Numbered from the stretch's first letter, positions 37,421-63,811 are shown. The stretch is 64,000 nt of DNA from Tubulanus polymorphus (GCF_964204645.1 NC_134031.1:15745307-15809306), one strand, 5' to 3'. The notes: a model not told the origin generated them from the sequence alone. Made by a program: numbers and translations.

Positions 37421-38440
37421 ATATGGGTGTTGTTGGTGTGTTGAAAATGATGAAATTTACTTTTAATCTACGATAAAACAATCACCGGCCGGGTTAGCCG
37501 CCTGAAATAATGTATTTGTTTTGGCCGTTTGTTTTACCAGGCCTTTGATTAGCCTAAATGTCTATTTCAACTTCATAGCACATCTGTTGGCCTAACTCGG
37601 TCAGTTCATATGTGATAAAAGTCTTATAAGTCTGAATACCAGACGTTACGGTCCCCTTCTACCTTGTTTGAGGAACAACCAGGGGCGTTGGAAGCAATTT
37701 TTGATTGCCGCGGCCAAATGCCGATTTTGGACTAAATATTGCCGCGGCGAATTTACTTCATTTCTTCAAAAATGTGGTATTCAAGAAAAAAAAACATTCA
37801 GTAAATTATTGCCGCGGCTGCAGTCACTGCACTTCCAACGCCACTGTCAACGGCTAGATGCTAGGCCATGATTACTCAATGGCTGTGCATGCACTCGTCA
37901 TCCATCTCTGTACTTATGCAAAAGCAGGAAATGCACCTATCTCCGACCGTAATGCTTAAATCTACCTACAATTATCAGAACGGCTGATGCGAACACAAGA
38001 GCGCTCATGCCACGCCATCTGGTGGTTGTACAGCCGGCGAAAAATCAATTTTATTGCCAGATATAAACTTTACCGGTGCCAAAAAGGTGTGTCTAAAGAT
38101 CATCTAGAATTGAAATTCTGGGCGCTCCGCATATTTCAGGATAAAAATTGAATCCTCGGAACCAACTTCGACAATCGTCGGCGGTGTTCGACTGGCCCGA
38201 TATTTGCGGGTAGATTTAAGCTAAGGATCATTTCCTGCCTTTTTGTATAGTATAGTAGAATAGATTGATTAGGCCTATACCAGTGAACAAAAATAAACCA
38301 ATTCAGATTGTACTAGTGGTATTGACTGGCTTAGGTTTGAGATTGGACCGTGATAAGAATACGTCTCTAAGAAATTAAACTTTATATAGAGACATAGTCT
38401 TGATATGTATTTGATGATTTCAGATGTTTCGGACGTAAGA

Positions 38441-52150
<13,710 letters not shown>

Positions 52151-53910
52151 CGGCTCCGCGGCCTAGTAGATGTTCATTGTGTCATAGAAAAAAAAACGCT
52201 GATTTTCATTGTGTCGTTTACAAAAACCTGCAAAAGTTCTCTTAAAGATCAGCAGACGCTATAAATCCAGTCACAATCAATTTAGACTAGACACTGTCTA
52301 TGAAGTGTATTTTAAAGACCAGAAATAAGTGAACATTGAACAAAACAAATTTGTTAACCTGTTAACCAGGGTAGGATAAAATGTTTCCACCCATCTCGGG
52401 TGCGAGCATTTAATTCAAAAAGTCTGCGTAACAGATTTCGATTGTTGGATCTTCGTAATAGAGTGGGTGTTTTATATACGCTAAATCCTGTAATCTGATT
52501 GGTAGATATTTGAAATAAATTGACAGTTGAAAATCATCGGAACTTGTCTGGAGCGATACTACATAACGATGTCTCTGATAGCTAGATATTAGATTCAAAA
52601 TTTGAATTAGCGTCTGCTGGTCGATAGGACACGAAGGGTTTCAAAAATGTCCTAGTCTCCTCTGTAGTAATAGGGAGTGGCAATCTGCATAGTTAATGTG
52701 CATACATGTACAATCGCTATACTGTATATACCTGGTATAAATAAGTTATACATGAACGCACTCATTTGTGTAAATGCTCACATGTGCATGTGCATCTCAC
52801 ATGCACATGTGCGTGTACTGTTATTGATGCTTGATCGTTCACAAGATCTCATTATCCGGCTACAGATGTTCATATGGTATAAAACATAACCATCATTGTT
52901 CATGCTAATTCACATTCATTGTATTATATTGAAATAGTTAATATACACGGCCCACACTGCAGAGCGAGTGTGAAGTTTAAAATGTGTGCTGGATGTAAAA
53001 ATTTGTTTCAAATTTCGTGTTCACACATTTTGCTTACTCGGTGTGCGTTCGGAAGAGGAATGCAAACGAAACAGCTATATTTCTGTCTAAAAACATGTTC
53101 AATAATGGACGTGAAGGGAATTCTGAAAATTGTGAAATCTAGCTTGTCTGTGCTCTAGCAGGACCTGAATTCATGCAGCAGCTGCTATATGCTGTCTGTA
53201 TCTACCTGTCTGACTGTCAACTAACAGACCTGAGCATGACTACTATTGCTAGTAGTTTCTACTCTTTTTAAGAGCTCATCTACTCCCATACCAATACTCT
53301 CAAAATCACAATAATGTCTAGCTCATTTTCGATAGATACTATTTGCTATGTCTAATTACTCTCGCAAAAAAAAAAAACTGAAATCAGAGGTATCAGGTAG
53401 TCAGGTCTGGACTGACTATCTATCCCCGTACTTACAAAACTAATGAATGTCTGTTGATAGGTACAGGCAGCTGATTGATGCCTGCGACAATCTAATCTGA
53501 AATGATGATCTGAATTGGTCGGATCTGAGTGGATTGAATGGATTCGGTGGATTTCCTGCTATCTACTAGCGGTACACATAATACTAATAAGTACCCTGTA
53601 TTCACGTCGAACTGTGCATTGCTGATATATCGTACAATATATGCTGTGTATATTTTATTCGCGTAGCTGCTTTGAAAAATATGATAAAAGATTTTCCGTA
53701 AAACATTCCATATCTAATAGGTATATACATGAGATGATGATAAAAGTAATTGAATAAGTAATACTAAGTATTCTGCATGTGTTCGTGAAATCACCTAAAT
53801 TACACTTAAGTTAATGTTGAACTGTAGTTCCTTTATTGTGTATGTAATTAAGTAAAATGCAGTGAATTATTCTTCGAGATTGAAAAATTACTGAAATACT
53901 AAGTAGCGGT

Positions 53911-54033
53911 AGGTTGTTCCAAAAATGTGGTCAGAGTTAACCAGTGGAAAGTTGACTGTCACAATTAAAACTTCTGTTACTTAAGGCATATCTACCTGTA
54001 CCGGTTAACTCCAACTTTTGAGCAACTGACCCG
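53911..54033. repeat. MITE-like element, CTCAAAAGTTGGTTAA family, copy 3
   Basis: Interior 'gtcagagttaaccagtgga' and right end 'ccaacttttgagcaactgac' match the copies at 20022 and 48706. Confidence 0.6.
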
Positions 54034-54586
54034 AGGTTGTTAGCTATTTTTTTCAGGCAAAGCCAGTCTTACATGTCGTATACCTAAGGAGCATCATTAA
54101 AAACTTTCGAGCACAGATCGATTGACGCTTGCTAAGCTCATCAGTACCGATAAAGGCCGATTATCAAAAGTGGAAATTTTCATTAGAATATGTACATATT
54201 GTAATACTTTGTAATATAATGTAATGTTTTCAGGGTAGCTACACAGAGTAGTGTTACATTTAGTTATCCACGTTAGACACTTGTATTTTTGATTGGAGAG
54301 ACACATTGTGTTCCAATCATTTTCGATAATTTTGTCGAGGAAATCGATGTTATTTCCTTCACGGGTGCATTTTATGTTTTTAGTTCTAGAAGTTGTAGAA
54401 TTCTGTGATATAAATTCCGCGTTCAAGATTAGAACATTGCTGGTAATTCTGCGTTAGCGAGGGAGGCTTAGGGAAAGCCTCCCCTTACTCGTAGCGATAG
54501 GTGTAAGAATCAGAAAGTTGATTAAACCACTCATCTCGGTTGTATATTAATTTCTAATCTCTGGCTATCTGTTTAAACTGACCGAG

Positions 54587-54882
54587 TTAACCCTTTCAGT
54601 GCGTCTACACCGCAGTGCGGTGTGTGAATCGGTGATGAATTTTGCTAGTACACCCCACTGCGGTGTATTGATTTAATTAGTAATTAGTAATTATCTCTAT
54701 TGAAAGATGGCAGCACCTGTCAAACATAATGAAATATTAGTAACTAAAGATACACTGCACGGCGGTGTTGAGGCACTACAGTGGTATTACCGTTATTCAA
54801 AATACTAAGGTGGAATTTTTCAAAATTTCTGAATCATCTCCAGCGCTATAGGGTATTGATTAGTCAGCACTGAAAGGGTTAA
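54587..54882. repeat. TTAA-flanked MITE, CCCTTTCAGTGC family, best copy
   Basis: TTAACCCTTTCAGTGCG at the left and GCACTGAAAGGGTTAA at the right are near-perfect inverted termini with TTAA at both edges. The interior carries 'acaccgcagtgcggtgtgtg' and a second 'caccccactgcggtgta'. Confidence 0.85.
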
Positions 54883-56562
54883 AGCCACGGACATTAAGTT
54901 CAGTAGCATCAGTTTTATCTTCGGGAAGAACCATCAACAAATCTTCGTGTAAATATTATTTCATTACTTCTCTAGTCATTTGTGCATATCGTACATAGCT
55001 GTATGTATCGTATATTCTGTAATGTATTTGCACATCTTTCATTTTCGTCTGAAGTTGATGGTTTATCGATAACTTCAGTATTTTTCCACCATGTTCCAAC
55101 GTATTTTTTGTCATGCAGAGAAACAATCAGTTTGCAGCTCTCAGTTGACGTAACATAGTATTGCATTTAAACATCTGAATTCTATGACTCAGTCAAGAGA
55201 TAAATTTAATTGAAATGCGATTACTGAATTGAAGTCGAACTGGTGCCAGGACTCCTCATGACTTGTTTGATATAGTAACCAGTATATTGAGTGCATAGAT
55301 TTGGATTTCAATTCTGTGCACTGGTAGAAAGAATAGTTGCGAAGAAAATAATTATTCAGTTAGAGTATTGTGTATACCGGTATATCGTAATTTGAAATCG
55401 ATAATTTACAATAAGATTAACCAGTAACTAGAATTCAAATCCGAGATAATTTTTGTAGTTCTTTAGGATCAAATCCTATGTGTTGATTTATTCAGATACA
55501 ATATAAAATATAGAAGATGATATGATATAAGTATTGAGTAGAGTGTTTATTCTAAGTGAAAATTTTGGGGCCATGTTTGTCGTTACAAGGTGGTGTTCCA
55601 TTCCGCAGTTTTGACGAAATCTTTAAAAGAATCAAGTTTGCCTTGTATGACATCAATTGCAGCCAAATCGTTATATGTTTGAGGTTAGATTTTTGTGATC
55701 ACCGATACCACTGCCTTTTAACTAAATTGACCGCAAGACTATTCGTACATTGCGCAGATGATGTACAGAGATTCAATGCTTAAAAGTAGATGTATATATA
55801 TTATGTACAGCGATATAAGTGTATAGTGTTTATGTTAACGTGTGGTATTTGTACATGTGTATTTTCCACTCTGAGTTAAAAGCGCTTCTCGTAGCTTTTG
55901 TAAAATGGTAAGAATAAATCGTCAATGTCAGAATATCAACAATGAAATTGTCGTCAAGTTTGTGCATGCTGTAATACATTGTTGTTGTTTAATAACAATC
56001 GGAAATCAAGATTAAGAAACTTTTTCTGTTTTTCTGTTGCTCTTTGATTTCCTCTTGTTGTTTGAGACAACAAATCAAAATTAAGAAACGAATGTATTTA
56101 AGCGTAATATTGATCATAACGATAAACAGTAACATTTGTAAAGCGCCTATTTCATCGTGTCCAATGTTCAGCGGTGCATGAGCCGAGTTGTTATAGGTCG
56201 TAAGAAAGCTACAGTGGAACCTCCATACAACGAACTTCACGGGACCAGAAAATATGTTCGTTATAATATATATATTATATATATATATAATATATATGTT
56301 GGAGATACTGAGGCGCTAATCCAATGCAAACACTTATGAACTGTGAATATATTAAGTGTGAATATATAAATTTTATTGGATGGAATATGGAAAGACGGAC
56401 CGTAGAAACAACGTATATTAAAAATAATAACAAAATGATTACATGATTTGAGGAATGTTTACAGTGCGTGTATAGAAAAAATGGTTTAACAAAAAGTGCC
56501 AAGTAAAAATCCTAGATCGATCACAGAATAGTGGGAATAATTAGAACATTTACAGATGATCA

Positions 56563-56900
56563 GGATCCAGTTCCGAAGTTCCGCGTGAAATTTGACTGTC
56601 GAGTTAAAACATTGAAAATCAACTAATCTTAACCCTGAGTTAACTTAAACTCGCAACTGTGGAACCAACTCCAGAGGCTAGTTGCACAGTCGTGGCTTAA
56701 GTCCAAAAGTGGTCTTGAATCTTAGGACTGTCTTAAGTTGTTAGATTGGTTATAGAACTAAGTTGGTCTTAGGCTGGTCTTAAGTCTAAACCATGACTAT
56801 GCAAGCAGCCCCTGGACCCGCAGTTGTGAGTTTGAGTTAGTTCATTTGCAATGAGTTAACCCAGGACTCAAATCTTGACTCACAACTGTGGAACTGGACC
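56563..56900. repeat. cluster of three short inverted-repeat elements
   Basis: Order: a TGGACCCAGTTCC-type element (56563-56672), a GGGGCCAGTTG-family copy (56671-56815), and another TGGACCCAGTTCC-type element (56813-56900) ending 'cacaactgtggaactggacc'. The 60265-60376 element belongs to the same second family. They abut with almost no spacer. Confidence 0.65.
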
Positions 56901-57088
56901 CAGTATAACATCTAGGCTCGGATTTATCGTAATCAAAAATACAAGATCGATATAAACCAAAACCAATCCTTACTTCATGCAGATCACATCGGAAATTTTC
57001 ACCATTATCAGCCGAGACAGATCATTTTACATAATCAAGTAGAGAACATAAAAGAAATATGAAAGGAAATGATGCACGAGTCGTAGAA

Positions 57089-60000
57089 TTAATCGTAGAA
57101 CGTGTTGTCCTCGGATGGTGGCGTGATTTTAGCTTTCGCTTCGAAGAGCTCTTTGATTAAACTCGATTTCTCTTGTTCCAGTTTTAAAATGCGACTCGCT
57201 TGTTCAGAGAGATCCTGAAATGAAACGATAGCCGTAATTTAGAAACATCGTTTAAAATGTCCGTTCGCAAATTGAGCGTCTATTGAAGAAACTCGCCTGG
57301 TTGAACTGTTTGATAAGTTCAGCGTTAGTCAGAGATGCAGACGGTATATCGACGTGAAAACCAAAACCCTGGAAAATCAAACAAGTCTGGAATTAGTGGT
57401 CACATCGTAAACATATATTAACAGTCGACCTCAGTTAAGTCATCATCATTACTTAAAAGTCTTCACTATTTTGATTACCTATTTGTGTATTCTAGTTCAC
57501 TTTACTAGATAAGCAGTCAATTCTCCCCAGGGAGAGATGACTGATACATGAATCTTGGAGTAATCCAAATGATTACTCCAAGCATGAATAGAGTTTAAGG
57601 CTGGGGTAATAACACCAAGCTTGGAGCGCATTTGAACAGACTCTAGTTTGGATACCTGCGCTATATAAATGACAATTATCATTATTATTAATTCAATAAG
57701 TCATCAACATGCTATGACAACTTTTACTGTTTGTGACTGGCAAGTAAGAAGAAGGTAAGTACGTTGGTTGATTATGCACGTACCTTTTCAGAACTTCGAA
57801 TCAAACATATCAGTTTCTGGTTGACTTCTTCAATCTGCGCCGTTTGAAATGTCATTCGTTCTTGTTGAGCTTCTATCGAGAACGGCAACTCCTGTCATAA
57901 TATATGGTATACAATGAACCCGCGACGCTCAACCAAAGACATCGTTTTAAAACCCTTTCAGTGCGTCTACACCGCAGTGCGGTGTATAAATCTGTGATTG
58001 ACTTTGCTAGTACACCGCACTGCAGATGCAATTTGTAGAAGTTTTTATCTCTAATGAAAGATGGCAGCACCTGTCAAACACAGTTAGATATAAGTAACTA
58101 ACGATAGAGGCATTATTTATAGCTGATGCCTCTTATTTGATGCACTAGGCTGGAGTTATTTTCAAATTTTCAAATTATCTCTCGCACTTGAGCGTATTAA
58201 TTAGTCAGCACCAAAATTGTTTTAAGAACATATTTCCAGTTGATACTAACGAGTTGTTGGTTTTTAGATAGAGTTTGCTGTCGTTCTTGCACGTTCGTGA
58301 TCTGATGTTTGTACCAATCGCGAGCTTCTTCGACGACCTGTAATCCCTGAATGAGAATATCGCGTTCCTGTTCCAACTGTTTCATCTTCTTGACCTAGAA
58401 TCATTGCGCAAAAATCGATCTCATAGTAAGATTCTTACGGTGTCACCTTATTCTTACCGTAACCTAGACTAATTTCACCAGTCTTAGTTTGTCTCAGTAA
58501 CAGTGTTTTCAATAAGAAATTAACAAGCCAGGTCCCTTTGAAAAACAGGAATAATATGTCACAGTCCCGGAAAGCTGGTTTGAAAAAACAGGCGGGTCCT
58601 TTACAAACGACAGACGGTTCTGGGACCTGGGACCTGGCTCTTATTGAAAACACTGAGTAAGGTGAGGTTTTTACAGTCGATTGAATACGAAGATCGCTAA
58701 ACTACAGTCAAACTCACTTAATTCGTATTTGTTGGAATGATCATTACAGGGGCAGATCCAGGCTGGACGGGGGGTTCATCTCATATACTCGGTTATTTTA
58801 ACAATTTCTCTGTACTGTGTTATAGGCCTATATTGCGAAGCGCAGCAATTATCTTATAGATCCGCGTCATATAAGAAAATATGTCATATATCATTATTAT
58901 TATAGCCACTTCATTACTCGTGGAAGGCCGCAAATACTGCATATTACTGCTTTAAGAAGTGATGTGGACTATTGTCATCTGATCGGTGTCGGGTGGAACT
59001 TTTCACACGTGATTTTCAAAAGGGCGCACTTGATCAGAAAAGGGGGGTTCGGACCCCCCAAACCCCCCACTGGATCCACGCCTGCATTATCAAAATGATA
59101 ACTTCGACTAATCCGATGACGATTACTGGGTAAGTGAGTTTCACCGTTCACTCTACTTACGAAATTAAAGTCGACGCCATTTTGTAACGTATGCCGCCGT
59201 GGCTCTCTCATCTTCTTATACGCGACTTTATGAACGGGACTCGTACTCTGACTATTCTCGGGTCGGACGGGACTTGTATTCGCCGCTCGTATATTCCCTG
59301 CCGAGTGTTGCCGATAATTCGGTTTGTTTTCGGTCGTAGTTCGTCCGCTGCCTCGCAGTTGCGAGTCACTTCGCGATTGTCGGATGTTAGTCGCGTCCGG
59401 TTTCGAAGGAGGCGGCGATATATTTTCGTGATAACTGCTGCGTTTATAATCCTGAGCTGTCGTTAATTCGGATTGGCTCCGATCCCTGAATACAGAACGA
59501 TCCTGTTGCTGCTGCTGCTGCTGCGTTTGAGTGAAATTCCTAGCGCTACCGGTCGACAAAACGCTGTTAGTCCGACCGTGAACATTCTCGAAGGTTTGGC
59601 CCGGAGCCGTGTTGCTGTAATTTGGTTGTTGAAACCGGCTCGAACCGGTACCGTACGGAATATCGCTGACGCTGTTACGTTGAAACTTCGTCGAATCCGC
59701 CGCAGCCGGCCCCGATCCGGATATTTTCGTCGGCGAACGGTGTGCCCCGCCGCGTCGGATCGCGTTATCGTCCTGGCTCGCTCGTAACGGTGCCGGCGTC
59801 GGGAAGAACTTTGACGGCAGTTTATTTTGAAGATATCGATCTCCGGGCAGTGGGAAATTGATGTCGAAATTTCCGGATGCATTGCGTATTTCTGAAAGTA
59901 AGTTCAAAACAAACTGAAATTATTGATATCATTGCTATTTTTCTGCCCTACACAGTGTTGGATATTACTCTAAGGCACTTAGGTACTTTAGAAAGTACAT

Positions 60001-61194
60001 TTACAATCCTTAAGGCGATAAAAGTAAATTTTATCCATTAAAATACAGGTAGGCCCATGTAACATTTTGAATATAACTTGATAAGCCATAAAGGCTATGC
60101 TTAAAAAGATAAGTCTTGAGAGCACTGAAAATACAATTAAGATTTTCTATCGTCTTTAAATCAGTAGGTAAAGCATTGCGAACAAGGACCAAAAACTCTA
60201 ACGATCTTACTTTCACAAAGTTTCAATCTATTGTATGGATTTAGTCAGTAAGCTGTCAGTAACCTGGACCCAGTTCCAGTCGTGAGTTGGAGTTACTCTG
60301 AGTAAAAGTAAGTTCATTTTCGATGAGTTAACTCAATTTGAGTCAAAGTCAAATCAGAACTCTGGAACTGGACCCTGGATATTTAAGCCCATCGGTTTGT
60401 AAAAGCTTACCACCAACGATTAGGCAACTAACTACAGGTCGTATAGAGTAGGCTCCAGTCTAGTACCTAGCCGTTGTTCGTTGTAGGGGAACCCGTAACA
60501 ACAACTATTATTCAGACTATTAGTAGGCCCTACCTGATGAATCAAGGATTGTTGGGTCGCTTTGCGTCCTTTGGCGTTTAATGATAGTTGGTTCTCTCTG
60601 AGGTAGCTGCTGCTGGTGCTGCTGCTGATCAGATCTCGGAAATCCCTGTAAAACGAACTTCTTCTCTGATCTATAAACCGGTTGATGATTATTCGTAGAC
60701 GTTGCTCTCTGAGGCTCGGTAGGACCCGGTTGCCCTTGCTGCGGATGCACAGTCGCTGTCGCTGTCGGGTTTTTACGCGGAGAACTACGTAACTGATTAC
60801 TACTCGGCTGCCGCTGTTCCCCGCTTTCCGCAGCCGCCTTCTTCGGGTTATTTGGCGCGCCTTCCGAATCCGAACTATAACTCTTCGGTCGAGATTTTTT
60901 CACTGGGCTTTTTTCGTTTCGTATATAATTCGTTTTCAGAAGGGCGATTTTTAACCCGGTGACGAAACGATCGAAGCTCAGCTTGCCGCTTCTAGGGGTG
61001 ATTTGTCTGAGAGAATCGAGCACGCCCTCCGGTAGACCTTCCTCATTCCCGTGCCAGTACAGCTGGATATCGGTCAGCTTAATGAATCCCGTATTTTTCT
61101 CGTCCAAAATGTCGAATAACATCCTCAACGATTTGACGAATTGTTCGGGAAGTCCGTCGATATTCCTGGTAGGTCTGTAAGAATTTAAATCCAT
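57089..61194 (-). CDS. SAPCD2: suppressor APC domain-containing protein 2 (SAPCD2)
   Basis: Six minus-strand exons: 61194-60534, 59891-59161, 58394-58251, 57891-57784, 57368-57297, 57214-57089; 613 residues (human about 394). Residues about 10-92 form the suppressor-APC domain with an EF-hand-like start (LPEQFVKSLRMLFDILDEKN, then EGVLDSLRQITPRSGKL). A long disordered Ser/Gln-rich middle (poly-Gln near TQTQQQQQQQ) separates it from a C-terminal coiled coil (VKKMKQLEQERDILIQGLQ, ARDWYKHQI, LEQEKSSLIKELFEAK), the order seen in SAPCD2. Vertebrate SAPCD2 acts at the cortex in spindle orientation; the role here is inferred. The intron after exon 57368-57297 uses a GC donor (CAG|GCGAGT); the nearby GT would break the frame. 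The extra length lies in the middle region. Confidence 0.93.
57580..57690 (-). repeat. SINE 3' region with GCGCTATATAA tail
   Basis: Contains 'ggctggggtaataacacc', 'tgcgctatataaatga' and an (ATT)n tail. It is the same family as 17377-17560 and lies in a SAPCD2 intron. Confidence 0.5.
57946..58225. repeat. TTAA MITE, CCCTTTCAGTGC family, decayed right end
   Basis: Left end TTAAAACCCTTTCAGTGCG is intact. The right end 'gcaccaaaattgttttaa' has lost the match, and one internal palindrome is truncated. It lies in a SAPCD2 intron. Confidence 0.7.
58395..59160. other. SAPCD2 intron, no gene
   Basis: No exon is visible. Near 58760-58800 and 59040-59085 are 'ggcaggatcc..ctgga' and 'ggggggttcggacccccc' motifs, similar in tone to the fragment near 17820-18130, probably another dispersed repeat. 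Confidence 0.4.
60265..60376. repeat. inverted-repeat element, TGGACCCAGTTCC family
   Basis: Left 'ctggacccagttccagtcgt', right 'ctctggaactggaccctgg'; inner 'gttactctgagt' and 'gagttaactc'. It lies in the large SAPCD2 intron. Confidence 0.7.
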
Positions 61195-61473
61195 TTCGAT
61201 GACCTAATTGAGTCAAAATAAGGAGAAATTAAACCGAGATTTGTTGTAAAAAACATAGAAATGTCAAAATTGTGGAGCCGAATGAATCTCGGAGTTCGAA
61301 ATAACTGGAGCGCTCCCTTTATAGGAGCGCTCCAATTTTGCCATCGGTTCGAATCCGTTTTACTGATTAACATTAACGTACACTATGGAAACACAAAATT
61401 ATGCTTGACGAAAGCCAGGTTCAATTGATCCGCATTCGAAAACTACTCCAACAATAAACATCATTTTGATCTA

Positions 61474-63522
61474 TCATTTATCTTTTATTAAACTTAGAAA
61501 TTCCGAATTTACGGCGAATAATTTCATCATATCAGTTTCTAATGGATGTAAATCTCCAGCTATGACTAGTGAATGTAATGGTCCGCCGATATCTACATGT
61601 TGCATCTGTTCTAAAGTCCCGGCACATAATTTTTGAGCGTCGGTTCCAACTCTCGCTAAACCGATACATGCCGTATTTTCATCGAGCACTGAAAAAAAAA
61701 ATTTCCTTATATAACAGTCAAAGTTGCTTAAACTCGCCATTGGATAATTCATGGCATCATCTAAATCATCATTATCTTTTAATCCCAATTCGTACAGTAG
61801 AGCAGGTTTTATTTGACTTGCTTTTGCCCTGACTATTTATTCCCCGACATGCACGTTGTTTTCCCTGACCTGATCTGCTAAGAATCATACCTAAGAAACT
61901 GTTTGATTTTAAGCGCGATCTAATTAGCGTTCTTAACAAATTTCCCTGACTTCCCCCTGATTTTTAGCCTTTTTTTAAGAAATTCCATGGAGAAAGCGTT
62001 CCTTGCTGATAGGTGTTTGTGTTGGTAGGTTTTACTTAACATTTTACTTCTATTAGTTTTATGCTTTTCAATGTTGTCGAGTAGAGAACAAATGTTCGCG
62101 TCTCATACTTACCTTTCTCATCACCGGATTGTTTTCTATTTCGTATGATTTCTAGCAGTTGTTCGGACGCTCGATTTACTGTCAAATATCGCGGCGGTTC
62201 GTAGATCTTCCGACCCCTGAAAGGAAAAAAAATGAAAACTATCATAGAAATATAGAACGGAACTGGTCCCTACACCCGTTATTATTCATACAAACCTCAT
62301 CATATTTTCTACAGTCTGTTCTTTCACTTTGATGTCTGAATTAAAGAATTATTTGTTAAATGAACTTCAACTGCACATTTTGAATTTGCAATGATTCACC
62401 TATTTTCATACCTACCCAATAGACATAGCGTGTGCATGCCTGACGATTTGTTTTTCATGATCTTATCGTAAAAACTTTCCGGCTTCCAATTCTCTTCCCA
62501 AAATACGATCGACACTGTTTCTCCGAAATTGTATAACTTGAAAATATGAATGCGGAATGAAAAGAATAGAAATCATATTATTTGGTCAACTATGTACAAT
62601 TAGTCTACCTTGAGATGTGGCCTACCTGCAAACCGCAACATCCAACTGCATTCATTATAGACGCATTATGAATGACTTTGTATTTGATATTTTTCTCTGT
62701 AGCTCTGATTATTAGATCTGAATGAGTAGTAGCCCTACAAAAATGAGCAAACAACTTCATACTCAGTTAACTAGTTAAGCCATCTCTTATTTCAATTTCT
62801 TATCAGACATACCCTAAAGGATCTCCGACTACCAAGAAAGCTACATCTTCTTTATCGGCATTATCTAGCAAGGTGTCTGAAATATTCAAAGAAAGAAGCA
62901 AGAAGAATTAAGAGATAAGTTCACAAGGATCTAGCAAAACTCATTAAGAAATTTCTGCCTTTATTTAAATACCCGAATCTTGTTCAACCATATCTCTGTC
63001 CGCCAGAATCACTTCTCTGCCGTAAAATTCCTCCTACAACGATATTGATTCCTATCTTTAGTGAATCTGTTAAGTGGTGAGAAGTTGAGATTTCAAAGCA
63101 AGCATATGTCGACGCATCGACATCTACATTTGTTACTGCATCTGGACCGCGATTGCGTGTATAACATTGCAGGGCGGTGCAAATAGGTGGTGCATAAAGG
63201 ACTGATGCAGCAGAACATATCCCATGGATCATCTCCTGGCTGCAGTTGTTCAGTCAACAACTGTTCTCAGGAAGAAGGAGTTTCGGAACAGATTTATGGA
63301 AGACAGGCTCTGAACATACTCAACTGAAGCCGAAACCGAATGATGCATATGATGCCGATGGGGAAAAGTCAATGAAAGATTTTTTACCAAAGCTTCTTTT
63401 CCGACGGTAAGAATTGACGTATACGCTTCTAAATACACTCTACTGGCTCCCTTCACTACGTTTAAACCCTTCACCGTGATATCATCGACATCTCCTAATC
63501 CTAAACCTATCAAATAAAACAT
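61474..63522 (-). CDS. DPH5: diphthine methyl ester synthase (DPH5)
   Basis: Eight minus-strand exons: 63522-63388, 63033-62973, 62876-62813, 62734-62626, 62536-62416, 62335-62296, 62216-62113, 61688-61474; 282 residues (human 285). It starts [20 protein letters not shown]; the SAM-pocket blocks follow ([41 protein letters not shown]), then [19 protein letters not shown] and [22 protein letters not shown]. The enzyme methylates the histidine-derived side chain of elongation factor 2 in diphthamide synthesis in the cytosol. An in-frame ATG 27 codons upstream (63603) would extend the N-terminus, but the family start is the one chosen. AATAAA occurs inside the last codons (61489-61484). The stop is 280 bp from the SAPCD2 start. 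Confidence 0.97.
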
Positions 63523-63707
63523 TTCGCTCAAATTTTTCGCATTAAATTTCTCTTTTGGTCTACGACCTTGAGAGGGGTAGCTCCGAAAATATCTCAGAGC
63601 CATCTGTTAAAATCGATCGCCGGTAGGCGGTGCACCGAGCGATTTATGGACGTAGTGATGAATTAAAATGACGAAATAATTTGAACTTTTCAGTGAATTT
63701 GTCAATC
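63523..63707. promoter_or_regulatory. bidirectional promoter region, DPH5 / CDK9
   Basis: Only 185 bp separate the two divergent start codons. The middle is CpG-containing ('atcgatcgccggtaggcg') with no TATA box. A 'ttgaacttttcag' site 14 bp before the CDK9 ATG could be an acceptor, which would place the CDK9 promoter further left, inside DPH5. Confidence 0.55.
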
Positions 63708-63811
63708 ATGAGTAGCAATATAGCTAGTAAATTAGAGGATTGTGATTTCCCTTATTGCAGAGATGTGACTGTGTATGAAAAAATCGCGAAAATCGGCCAA
63801 GGAACGTTTGG
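63708..63811 (+). CDS. CDK9: cyclin-dependent kinase 9, first coding exon
   Basis: ATG at 63708 opens 34 codons plus two bases up to a GG|GTAGGT donor. The exon reads CDFPYCRDVTVYEKIAKIGQ then GTFG, the N-terminal start of the CDK9 catalytic domain with the Gly-rich loop GQGTFG. CDK9 is the P-TEFb kinase that phosphorylates RNA polymerase II for elongation. The rest of the gene lies beyond the right edge. Phase 2 at the donor fits a following Glu-Val. A CDK12/13-type kinase is less likely because the FPYC..VTVYEK wording is that of CDK9. Confidence 0.9.

Larger units (their letters stand above)
35690..38420. other. spacer rich in SINE and MITE fragments
   Basis: Contains a GGGGCCAGTTG-family element at 36157-36268, a retroelement tail at 36700-36727, a candidate minus-strand exon at 36742-36913, and two tRNA-like SINE copies facing each other at about 37020-37420. 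The remainder to 38420 shows nothing I can name. Confidence 0.5.
52151..57088. other. RABGAP1 3' region and convergent spacer
   Basis: The 4.9 kb between the RABGAP1 stop and the SAPCD2 stop (convergent genes) holds no defended exon. RABGAP1 3' UTR sequence is expected here; an AATAAA at 55913-55918 is one candidate poly(A) signal. Repeats present: 53911-54033, 54587-54882, a (TA)-rich patch at 56265-56300, and three short elements at 56563-56900. Confidence 0.5.

Noticed and set aside
63523-63603. N-terminal extension of DPH5 from the upstream ATG
   Set aside because: The family begins at M(F/L)YLIGLGLGD; the 27 extra residues are basic and unlike any DPH5 N-terminus I know.
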